Source: Lampris incognitus (Eukaryota > Chordata > Actinopteri > Lampriformes > Lampridae). Taken from it: a stretch of 64,000 bases of DNA. Below, one piece after another: positions 35,701 through 48,300 of this stretch. Location of the stretch: positions 142,643,345-142,707,344 of the forward strand of contig NC_079211.1 of the NCBI RefSeq assembly GCF_029633865.1, in the 5' to 3' direction. The notes beneath the pieces are model-generated. The model made no database searches. It saw nothing but the letters and a program-made list of their open reading frames with translations, and was not told the origin of the DNA. The translations under genes and the position numbers were made by a program. Positions within the stretch are counted from its first letter, which is position 1. Every line of letters begins with the position of its first letter.

Positions 35701-38700
35701 AAACAATATTGAGATACATCTGTGATCGCAATTGACGTACACACATACATTTATTCATTCATTTAGGCCTACTAATTTAGTTGTTGTTGACCCACTGCTG
35801 AAATAAAACGGGGGACAAGGGTGCATTAAATTAACACAAAGCTACTGAAACTGACCAAAGACTTTTTAATCTCACAATATCACATATACGACGCATGCTT
35901 TGTGTGTACGTAATGTTTCCATGACTTTTGGATCCAAATCCCTGCAGATCAAAAGAAAGGCTGCTCAAAATGTAATTTCCGTGGGGCGTCTGGGTAGCGT
36001 GGCGGTCTATTCCGTTGCCTACCAACATGGGGATTGCCAGTTCAAAGTGGCTGTATCTGCAGGTGGGAAGCCGGATGTGGGTATGTGTCCCGTTTGCTGC
36101 ACTAGCACCTCTTCTGGTTGGTCAGAGCGCCTGTTTGGGGGGGGGGGCTGGGGGGAATAGTGTGATCCTCCCACGTGCTACGTCCCCCTGGCCAAACTCA
36201 CAGTCAGGGGAAAAGAAGCGGCTGGTGACTCCACATGTATCGGAGGAGGCATGTGGTAGTCTGAAGCCCTTCCTGGATCGGCAGAGGGGGCGGAGCAGCA
36301 ACCGGGACGGCTCGAGAGAGTGGGGTAATTGGCCAGATAAAATTGGGAGAAAAAAAAAAGGGGGGGGGGGTTAAAAAAATAAGTCATTACTGATAAATGG
36401 ATATTTTTTTAGATTGCATGGGGAGATCACTGCTTACAAGTTAATAATACTGCAACTGATTTTTTGAACCTAAAATAGCAATGGCATCACATATACCCTT
36501 CTAAATGTTTAACTCCATCCATTGCCATGTCAAATCTGCATTGAAACTGACCAACCCTTTAGTTCCTAAACCCTCAAAAGTGCATTTAAGCTCTCTGCAG
36601 TGACGTTTTTGTCCGTCTATGCACTTATTATATGAACACTCATATTGTTCCTCCAGTGAAATACCTGCAGTTTGAGACGTGTTTACTGAATTAGAATGTT
36701 GGCACTGGTAAACATGTTTTCGAACACACGTGACAAGTTTTAAAATCAAAACTTCAGAAGCAATTTTTGCTGAAAGCAACAAGCTTACCATATACTGAAA
36801 CTAAAATACCAATTTACAAATGAGCTGAAATAGTTCATACCATGGAGTTGAGGTTGTCAGTAGTAGGGTTGGGCATCGAGAACCGAGATTTTTGAACCGG
36901 TTCCAAAATTCCGATTCCAAAGGAATCCTTAAGAAATTCAAATTTCAATTCTGCCTATCGGTTCCTCATTACATTTCACTAGCGCTAGTTAGTTGTGTCC
37001 GTGATGGCAGCGTGCAATTTCCGTAGTTTCCGCTTCAGCAAGTTAAATGTGCGCCGTCATGGACCAGAGCAAGCGGCAGTCGAGGGTTGGCACAGTGCAA
37101 CGCCTGTGGCAAAATTATTTCGTGCAAGGGAGGATGTACAACAAATATGGCCAAACACCTTCGCCTACACGGTGTACAAATCAACCAGTGTACCGTGTTT
37201 GCCACGTTGCGCCTGTCTCCATCTCCTGCCTCGGCGTCCTCGTCGATTGGGTAAGTGAAAATAAATAACGTTTGTCTTATTCACAACAGCGAGACAGCAA
37301 ACAACTTATACATGAATTGCTATAAACTGTATGCAAATACAGCAATGTGACATTTTGTCGGCCAGTCAGCGATAAAACACTGGGGATCCTCGTCGCCAAT
37401 TTGTGGTACCATAGTAGATTTCAATGATGACAGCAGGTAATGTTAAGAAAGGGTTTACTGAGATCGCTAAGTATTCAAGGTTACATGCGTAGCCACCATC
37501 TTATATTCTCTTCTTCTTACTGTATTAACGTAAAACACACGTCATTATCCAGCAGTGCCTCCTAGGGCTTAACAAGATAAACAATTACAGGACCCGACAC
37601 TGAACGCTCGCGTATACAGCCTGAGAAGATATGCTCAAAATGAGCAGATATGCTCATTTTTTCTTCTGTGAAATAAGCATGTGACCTGTTCTGACTCTGC
37701 TTCTCAAAGAACCGGAATCAAGAATCGTTAAGAATCGGAATGTAGAATCGGAATCGTTAAAATCCAAATGATGCCCAATCCTAGTTAGTAGGGAAACTAA
37801 CAAAAATTGTGACTTCATTGTGCTGTTACGACCACGTCATGAGACACAAGTTTTTATGGCACATCTACCTGTTGATAAAATTGGAAAGATATAAAGCAGA
37901 AAAGCATGCAGGTAATCAAAATCAGAATCAGACTACTTTATTCATCCCCGAGGGGAAATTGGGTATTCATGGGACAGGTTGCGAGACTGTAGATGGAGAA
38001 TATAACTATGCAAACCAACCAGCATGCACAGATGCTGAAGATTCACAATTGCACTGCTCATTTGTTCAAGTGAAACAGAAACACAGGTCAGGTTTCACAT
38101 AGTAAAGCCACACTGAAACTTGCTGCAACCATACGTTGTTGGCGTTCAGCATCTTCCTTAATCTGTCAGCTCAAACGGTCAACTGGTGAGCGAGGGAAGC
38201 CTTTTGGATGAGTGCCAGGTGAGCCTGGGGTCTGTTTCCAAAAGGTGCTAATAGAGAAGCCTACTGGAACAGCTGCTCCTTGCTTTGGTGCCCGAGAGTT
38301 TGATGTGTTCAGCTGCAACCAGCTAGCGGCATGACACACTGATTTACATGCATGGACTTAAACACTAAGATATTTCTTCAACCAATTAAAGCACCAAGGC
38401 GTAAGTCTACTGATTTGACCAGGATCTGGATTTGATCAAAGCATTACAGAAAAAAACAACAGGGCTTTCATCCTGAAAAAAAAAAGCACAAAGTGATTGG
38501 GTCTGTTTGGGTCAAATCCTATATCTGAAGATAGTTAGTTCTACTCAAGTCATCTGACAACGGTGTAGAAGAACAATCTGAAAATGTTTCTCCCACCACC
38601 ACATCCCGTTTCCGCATATTCACGTTTCAACTTGCTGATGATAGACCACTGTCTGGTGCAGCAACTTTGATTATTTTAAAACTCGAGAAACCTTTCATCG

Positions 38701-39331
38701 ATTTGTGTAGCCTCAAAGTTTGGGGACACTTTAGGTGTGAACAGACAGTTAAAACTGGGTTAGCCACTTCCTCAAAGGACGGACATATACTGCAAATGCA
38801 GCTGCCAGTACAGTACAGTATAGTATGAGAATGAAGGTAGTGGAAGGTTAGCAGGAAAGTACAATGTAATGATTTATGCACTTAGATCTAAGGTCATTTT
38901 TTCCAATTTTAAAAGAAACGTTTGGTTGACGATCTTATGTGAAAGAAAAGAGAGCAGAACATGTGTATGGTGTGTCCATTTATAGAGCAACAGCTGGCTG
39001 CTTTGGATATGGCTGGGCTAACACTGCACCACAATGGCTGCAAAGAGTTGATGAGTAGCCACAGAAGTCACTATCGTTCCTGCAGCATGTTAAATGTAGG
39101 GTATGAACATCATCCATCATTGACTGTAAATTACAGTACTTTTCCCCTTGGTGGTTGTGTTGCATTACACAAAATGATATTCCCTGTTCACTTGGTGAAA
39201 GAGTGTTTATCCAGCCCTGTTTGGGATGGGCGGGGGGGTGGGGGGGATGGGGGGTTGGACATCTGGAGGTGAGGGGTGGAGAAAGGTTCTGTTTATGTTT
39301 GAATTTAGATCCCATTTTTGCTTATACCTAT

Positions 39332-39373
<42 letters not shown>

Positions 39374-42300
39374 CGGTTGTCAGTAGCATTAAAAGAAGAA
39401 AAAAAAACTCCACTAAATTACACAACATGGCTCTTTTAAGACCATGATGAGAGAATTTAAGGAATACAAAATGGGCAACATGATCTCAGACTACAAAACA
39501 CCAAGATCCGCTGGTATGAATCTCATGGGTGGAGAACCCTGGTGTCTGTACATGCCTGCTACTCTGAGTCATCGATAAGGTCTATTGGTGCCACACCTCT
39601 CTGATAAAAGCCCTCCTACTCAAAAAAACCTGAGCGTAATATAGTGCTCCCACTCAGTCTGCAAGGCCCTAGGGGGACGCCTGTAACCCCAGACACGCAG
39701 CAGTAGAAGGCCTCCATGCACTACGTGTTATCTAGTCTTAGGCAAGTGCTTGGAGCAGTTCCTTGTTTCTCATTGGCCATGATTGTCTGTTACTCACTCC
39801 AGAGCCGGTTAAAGCTAACGAACAAATTATCGAGTTGTCATTTCGGGGCTGTTCGCAAAAGGCCTAAAGAGTAGCCACACAAATCAGTGAAACAGTCCTA
39901 CATAAACATCTATCAGCTAAACATGCTTCACATCAATGAACGCTCACAATGTACAGGAATTACATACTGATACTCCTGACTACAACACATCGCCTCAATC
40001 CAGATTACTTCCCTTCACAATGTTAAAAATGGGTGTACACAAGGTCCTAAAGGGGTAAGGGCTTACTCACGGAGCAGTAGGCTTTCTTTGCAAAGTTCCA
40101 GTTCCATGCTGGCACAAAATGCCGACCTCTTTCAAGTTTCAATATTTACAAACACCACAAAATAAAACACAGCTGGGAGCAGCATTGTCGTTGGGGCGCG
40201 AGGACGACATCAAGTTTAAGTAAGTGCATGAGCATGTTCTGGATAAATACGACACTGAAATACAATATGAAATCAACTTTAAAAGCTGGAATAGTAGTGA
40301 GTTAATGACAACATGTATGAACTGGGTGTAAAAAGACTTCCTACGTTCATCACATCATCCGTGTCTGGCACAGAGGCTACCACCCTCTGACAGATGACTG
40401 GTGAAAATAAATGAATAGCGTTTACAGAATGGATATTAACCTTCATTGGTGTGAAAGGGGCTTTTTTTTCCCCAAACCAATGATCAGAAGAAGCACAAGT
40501 CACGTCTCATTCAACAGTAATATTGGGCGGTTCAATGTGTACTTGTAAACATTAATAAAGGAGTAAGGCCTGCACACTAAATCGTTCCCAAAAACCAATT
40601 AATTGGCAACGTTTCCATCGGTTACCTCTTCCTGAGGAACTAAGTGATTGAAACAAGTTAGTGTGCAGACCTTACGCCTTCATTTCCAGTTTTGCAATTT
40701 TTGTCTTGCACCTTGAAAAAATTTTTTGGTTGTGCACACATTTGGTTCCGCTTCTGGATACTTGTTAACATTAGGCATCATCTCCCAATGGGAACAACCA
40801 AAACTGCCATGTGGATCTCATTGAGATTTGAGGACAAACTTGTGGTATTGAATGGCATGGACTCCTTATTGTAGAACTGCACACAAGGCATTATTTCTTC
40901 ATAATGCTTACAGTTACAGAGCAGAGAATGTAGTGTGGCACCACTTCAGTGTCACCATCTAATATATTATTTAAATATGATGTGATCTGATTTGTCTAAA
41001 TGAAAAAGACCAGGTAATGTTCATAATACATAACCCAAGATTATGTGAATGCTGTGTGAGAGTTCCATTTTAGGGCAGATAGACCCTTTTCTTGTCCAGC
41101 TAGCTGACAGTGCCTTAAAATAAAAGTTTAAAAAGTTTAGTTTAAAAAGCCAACTTACTTTTGGAGCTTGTCATATTCCCGCTCAAAGTCTCTTTCAACC
41201 TAAAAAAAGAGAAGATTTTTTTCCCCTTCATATACACTTGTCACTGGTTTCATTATTTAACATGTGCATTCATTTCAGCATCTTTCTCTTAAATTAGTGG
41301 TTAATCACAACATGTGCTTACATGATAATAACAGTGCTCGCCCAACCCTGTCTCCGAAACCAGGCAAACACTGGTTAAGGAGGTAGGAAAGGTTCCTGTC
41401 TTGTGGTTCTGTGGGCTCATGGATTTAAACACATTGGCCAAAACAACGAGGGAGGCAACTGCCAGTTTGTCACCATTGGGTCATCTGCTTGGATGCATCT
41501 AACCCACTCCCTGGTGAAGGCCTGGGATGGCACAGGAAGCTGGGAGCCCAGTCTGATCATGTCTGCTGGGCCACAGACCCATTATACTGGAAGTGGTTTC
41601 CTCAAGCAAGGAGAACACCTACTCATCGTCACTTCAAGGCAACCACCTCTGTCCCATCCCACAGATTTGACAAACTGGCCCCCCACAAGTCTTTGAGCTG
41701 AGGTGCACTGGGATGATTTAGGCTACCTGTTGTTTCCTAGGCCTCATTTATCAAGATGTATAACTACAGTTAAATTTTCATTAGTTCTTTGTGCTGAAAA
41801 TGATCTGTTCAAATCATGGACTGTTTTCAAGTTGGGCAGATTTCATTAGATTTGTTTTAGTTAATCCATAATATAAAAAAGATTAGGAACTCACGGTTTT
41901 CGAGACAATCTGCTTCTTCGGTTGGCCAATCTTGAAGGGAATCCTGGAAACAAGAATTGAAAGCAAGAAGATGAAAATATGTCACCTATGGGTACCAGAA
42001 AGTCTTTATCTAAATTACTGAATGCTTTTGAGCAGCATCACATCTATGATGGGTGATGGCAGGTGAGTATGGGTCAAAATGAACAAGTGCCTTCTTCAGA
42101 TCCCGATGACTGACAATCTAAAGCTGCAAATCCCTGCTCCTTCAAGAGTCTGCAGCCCGAGCCCTTTGCATCTAACTTGTCCCCACCCGACACATATGGA
42201 TCCCATTTCAGGCGGATGTCACTAATTAGAAGTGGTTATCCCCTCTGCTCTGTGTGGCTTGCCTGCAGGAGCCCCGTCACCAATCAGACACAGATCCCCA

Positions 42301-45300
42301 CGCCGTAGACTGTATAAAATGTTAGAAGCATGATATTTCAGGACACTTGACACGTTGAAGACTTACAGCTCAGTATGTCAGTATGCTCAAAATGACAGCG
42401 CAAATACAAAAAGCTTGCCATAACAGAACACTCAAGACCAACGCTACCAATTAATTAACAAACATGTCATCAGGCTCAACACAACAGCAGAAGGGAGGAA
42501 TTTCATGACAACGAATTAGTTGCAACTAATTTTCAGAAAAAAATACAAACTTTTCTTTACTCTTGAAACGAAAAACACACCACAAAACTAGCTTTAGTTT
42601 TTCTAGACCCCCCCCCCCATCCTAGTAAAACAGTCTTTTATTCTTCTTTCTTTGTGCCTTAATAAGTTGTTTCTGAGCTTTTGAGTGCTTTGGAAACCTC
42701 TGGGAAAGAAAACGCTACTGTTGCATTGCAGATGGCTGCAGAACGTCATTGATCTGACACTAATAGCCTGGAATCCAAGGTACATGATGGACAGTTGCTG
42801 TTGACAGGCTGGGTGAGGCAGCAGCTGCGTCAAAAGAAAGGTGTGTAGACTAATGAGATGGAGAAGGAGGGTGTGAGGTAAGGGCGTCGCGCAACCAGAA
42901 AATGCAGCTGATGTGAAGAAGATCCTTTTGATGACAGCTCAATCACAAAACTCAACATGACCATATAAACAGTAGAATTAATCTGGAACACAAGAAAAAC
43001 AAATGAAAAACTGCTTTCAATTTCGAGAGGGGGTTGGGGGCGCACCTACCGTGCTCCTTTCTTGTTCATTTTGTCGAAAGCTGAGGTAGATGTTTGTATT
43101 CTTTATTCTACTTTTCGCAGTATTGTAAACTAAAATCCATACGTGTCCCATGGCCTAAAATTCTTTTCAGAGGGGATTCATGTTCACAAATGCCTGTTTA
43201 ACAACTGATAACATCGAAAAAGTTGTTGGTTTGTGCTTTTGCCAGACATTTCTTCAGTTGAAAAGAAGTGGTTTCATGTATGCCATAGTTCATAGTGAGC
43301 CATTACCAACAGGGAAAACACTGCCATCAACTGAAATCTTCACATCTGTTTTTGGATGACTCATCTTCCTCCAATGAATAAAAAAAGAATACTACAGATT
43401 TAACCATGATCACATCAGCATAGTCGTGATTATGTATGCCGTCACTTTCCAAAACTGATAAATGCAGCTTGAAGTGTGACTTGAATGCAAAGATTTAAAA
43501 CAAAACATGAACTGGAATTCATGTTGATCATATCAAAATGTTATATGATGTTGCTATTTGGAATTCAGCATTTGAACATGAACCAAAGCAACAAAGCATG
43601 GAATCAAGCCTTATTCTATGATCAGAAGTTTCTGGGGAATTTGAATTATGATAGCCTGCCTGAGAACTAAATAAAGAATAAAGTATTCTGATTCTGAACT
43701 AATGTTACCCACATAATTTTTTGAAATTTTGAGGAGCGATAGTTTTTGCTCTGGAAACCACATTCATGGCTGGGTCCGTTCCAGCACCTGTTTTAGTCAG
43801 GCTCACATTTTAAAGTTCCCATGCAACAGCATTTGCAGCGCTGCAGACCTTTGCAACTTGACATATCTGAATGAGATGGAACAGTCGGATGGGGTTATAT
43901 GGGGGGGGGGGGGGGTCATCAATATTGGCTAGTTTCAGTTTGGTGGTAGAAGATGTATTTGGCACATTTGGCGTATATTGTTTAGACTCTATACTTTTTA
44001 TTGCTGATATTTTATATTTTCTTATCTTTTATGTATGCACCATTTTGAGGTTGATATAACTGCAATTATGTTGTGCTTGCACAATGACAAAGTTCTTGAA
44101 TCTTGAAAGAGAAAAACATTCTCATGAAGACAAAAATATTTTCTTTTGTGAACTTTAGCAACATAATGTTAAATACATGTAAATTAATTGCAGATACAGA
44201 AATACATTCATAGTACCTTTAAAGCTGCTGTGTGCAGTGCTGCAGGCTAATTCTATTTGAAACCTGCTATTTAGTGACGTGAATAACAATAACAAACCAA
44301 AGTAAGCAAGACAAATTTAAATAGATGGAAAGAAAGCAGATATACAACACTTTTGCTAACATCCGCCATTTTCAAACACCCACAGCAGATATCAGTTTGC
44401 CGAGCTGCGTAGTTAGCTGAGGACTTCAAGTGCAAGCCAAGTCTTTTGGGGGCTTGATTTTAAACACCAAAAATGACTCAGCGGCCCGGCTACGGAGATT
44501 TTGAAATCCATAAAGAGTTGTTTCAATTAGTCCCATTTAGTAGTCATATCATACTTCAGGGAAGCAAAAACATTACATATTGCACTTTCACGAAAGGCTT
44601 TTATGTGAATATTAAGTAACGTCAGCCCCGAAGTCCCATGTTCTGATGTAGCCTAAATTGTGACATTTTCTGGGAGACACATTCAGACCAGTTGATGAAT
44701 GTTCAATAGATTTACATTTTTCTAGCAGTCTGGTCAATTTTCCAGCTCTGGGTGGCCACTGTAGCCAAACGAAATATTGTTTGTGAACTTAGTGTTTGTT
44801 TGGGTTTTGATTTTCAATGTTCACAGTAATGCAGCCAATGCCTCTTCAGAATGTGGGCCTACTAGTCTGCCCTGGGAATATTGCCCTTGGTACTTATGTC
44901 CACAAAGTTGTTTTCCATTTTTATACTGTTTTTGTCCATGAGCCTGAAGGAAATTCATTTCTTAGCAATACTGAGAACCTGCCCAAGGCGCTTGAAAGTC
45001 ACATTCACAAATTGTCTTTGTGTAAATTTTCCTCTTAATGTCTTAAAAGGAAGATGGTCTACGAGTATGAAAATGTAAAAGAACATTATAGGTCCAGGGC
45101 AAAGACAATTCTGCAGAAGGGTCATATGAAAGCAGCCACTCATCTTAACTCTTCCTGAGGACACTGTGTTACTGGCAAATATACAGAACAGGAAGTAGGC
45201 AGAGAAAGAGACTGTGGCAGGCAACCAGAGGGAGAGAATGAGAGGGAGGATGGTATTCGTTGTGAGAATCATCTCTGATGTTTGTTCACATGCAAGTATG

Positions 45301-48300
45301 TGAAATTATTTCTGATGTTTCTTCACTCACACGTGAATCTGCAGAACTCTTAAATATAGAGGCATGGGCAAGTCTAGTCCTGTAAACCTTGATCCCCACC
45401 TCAAAAGGAAAGGCTGGCCTGGTCGTGTCTATCGTTTTCCCAAACCAGTTTAAATCAAATTTCCATGTGAGGAAAGCTCTGATTGGCCAACCCTCCCCAA
45501 CCTTAACCAATCAGAGACAGGCATTCCCAGACCTTAACCAATCACAGGCAGGCGTTCCCAAGTGAGTTGGGGGGGAACTCTCGTGGCGTGGTCACATGGT
45601 ATTTGGAGATTTTTGTCTGATTAAAGATGGTAAAGACTGGATAATTATCATTTCAAGCACAAACCTAACCTTATTGTTACAGATGTGGGTAGTTTACCTC
45701 ATTAGCCTGATAAAAAGGTGCCCTGTCTCGTGATAAGACACTGAAATATAAGATCAATAACTGTATAACATTTGAACTCCTTGCTTGCTGACAGCGGCCC
45801 CGCCCTCACATATAAATCTATTTGTGATTGATGTAATTTTTGACCTGTCACAGCGTTGCATCGCTTGAGTTTTGAATTAAATTGGCGGGTGGAATTAGCT
45901 AACAGCGTAGCAACGGAAGAAGGCTAAAAAGCTACTTTATCAATACGATCTCAATCGGGCTAACAAAATGGACATCAGAGATTAGTTTTAAAAAAAAAAA
46001 CCTGGCATCCAACAGTTGCCTACCAAAATGGGGACCGCCGGTTCGAATCCCCGTGTTACCTCTGGCTTGGTCGGGCATCCCTACAGACACAATTAGCCGT
46101 GTCTGTGGGTGGGAAGCCGGATGTAGGTAAATGTCCTGGTCGCTGCACTAGCGCCTCCTCTGGTTGGTCGGTGTGCCTGTTAAGGGGGGAGGGGGAACAG
46201 CATGATCCTCCATGCACTACATCCCCCTGGCGAAACTCCTCACTGTCAGGTGAAAAGAAGCGGCTGGTGACTCCACATGTATCGGAGGAAGCATGTAGTA
46301 GTCTGCAGTTCTCCCCGGATCAGCAGAGGGGTTGGAGCAGTGAGCGAGACAGCTCAGAAGAGTGGGGTAATTGGCCAGATACAACTGGGGAGAAAAACGG
46401 GGAACCCCCCCCCCCCCAAAAAAAGCAGCTCAAGCAGCACATCAGCGTCCTCACTCTCTGTGCCGCCACAAGCCTGTGAGCCCTCCACCTCTCCTGATGC
46501 TACAACATCGCCGGCGCCACTACCAGCAGGCCGCCGGAGAACCAACATCCTCAGTGCAGCGGCGCCACAACCAGCAACGCCAGGCTCCTCGAGCTCAGCT
46601 GCAGCAAAATCTGTTGCGCTTGCTGCTAACCAGACCAGACCAGAGCAAGCACCTCTGCAGTGATCAGTAGCCTCGGATGACCTCGGTGATAATTTGCCCA
46701 ACCAGGTAAAACTGGACACGTTTTCAGCTCGAATGAGTTCAGGGAAGAAACAGAGTTCTGCAACTGCATGGTACCACAACAGACCCTGGCTGGAATATAC
46801 AATTAAAGCTGACGCATCCTTTTGTTTTTTTGTGCCGCAAATTATGTGAGGGGTGCTGGAGCCTTGTTATTATTATCATTATAACAATAGTAATAATAAC
46901 AATTATAAAATGCTTTTCGTTAACTAAAACATTAAAACGCTGTAGTGCGGCAGTGTGCATGCAGTGGTCCTGTTGTTGCCGTTTTGCAGTTGCTGTGGTG
47001 ATTTTGTGTACCCCCTCGTGAAAGTAAAACGCCCCATCCCATTGAGCTGCTCTAGCCCAGGTCTGAGCCGAGAGTCGTCTTCAGTGTTTGACAAATATTA
47101 GCAAAATAACTGATGACAAAACATATTAAGAGTTGCACTGATTGCTCAGAAGGGACACCCTCATTAGACGGGCTACTTCGGAAAACACTGGAAAACACTG
47201 GTGGCAGCAACTTGACGACTGCACAGTAAGTAAAAAGTCCACTGCATTTTCCATATATACCACACAGACGTTTATGGGCTTAACGAATGAACGAACGAAT
47301 GAATGATCTTTACTTACATTGCGCTTTCTACAGCAGAACCATCTGTAAGATGTGTTGCAAACGCACTAAACAGGCAATGTTGTCAAAGTAACAGGCCTAT
47401 GTCACGAGGATAACGTAGGTTATGCCTCACCCTCGTTATTTTCCTAGGAACTATTCTCTTAGACCAAATTACACCTACATGAAACTGCTCAAAGCAAGGT
47501 CTGTGGATTATCTTGCGTGACCGGGTCATCATTTCTGGAAAGAGACATTACTGTTGAGTTTTTCAAATGTATTCTTTTGGCGCTTTCAGCAACACAAGCC
47601 GAGTGCCATCCAGTTCCATTGTATTTGACAGAACGCAGACATCGACATCTCACAATACGCTGATATCTGCAAAACTCGGCAACTCACACCAAAATGATCT
47701 AGATGGATAAACAGCACTACAGGTAAGGGGGGGGGTGTATTTTTGGATTTTGGGGTAAACTGTCCCTTTAAATCATAGCTGCTTACTAGGGGTGTCACAA
47801 TTTCGATTCTAAATTGACAAACGATCAATCCGCCTACTTGCACATGTGCAAAGGTGAAAAAACACAACACTTAAAACACAACACAGCGTAGTGTAACTAC
47901 GGAGCTGGGGAGGTGACATGGACGAAATGTTTTTGTAAAGCGCGTATGCGTTTTATAACTCGCATGCTTACTTTATAAAAAAATTAATGTCCACGTCACC
48001 TCCTGGGCTCCGTACTTACTGGCAGTCTGCAGTTGCACTTTTCGAGACACCATGGCCGCTGCCGGAGTCGGAGATGACGGAGAATCAACAGAACTGGAAA
48101 ATCCTGAAATCACCGGTATGGCAACATTTTGCCTTCCCCAGTGAGTTATGTCAACAACGGCCGTGTCCTTTACAGAAAAACTACTTTGCTCCCAACTGAC
48201 TGGTGAAATAAGTTATTGTTAATTTTAGGTAAATTATTTAAATTTGACCATATGGCCTTAGTGCGGTACATCCCCGCCAAAAAACATGGTGGTTTTGTCA

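Larger units (their letters stand above)
32760..41158. other. 8.4-kb bin3 intron with several transposons
   Basis: Annotated inside it are a MITE (33954-34456), two SINEs (35180-35478 and 35982-36373), a hAT element (36864-37783), a LINE tail (37917-37985), a GT array (39332-39371) and a 123-bp fold-back (40558-40680). No other coding sequence is seen. Confidence 0.5.
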
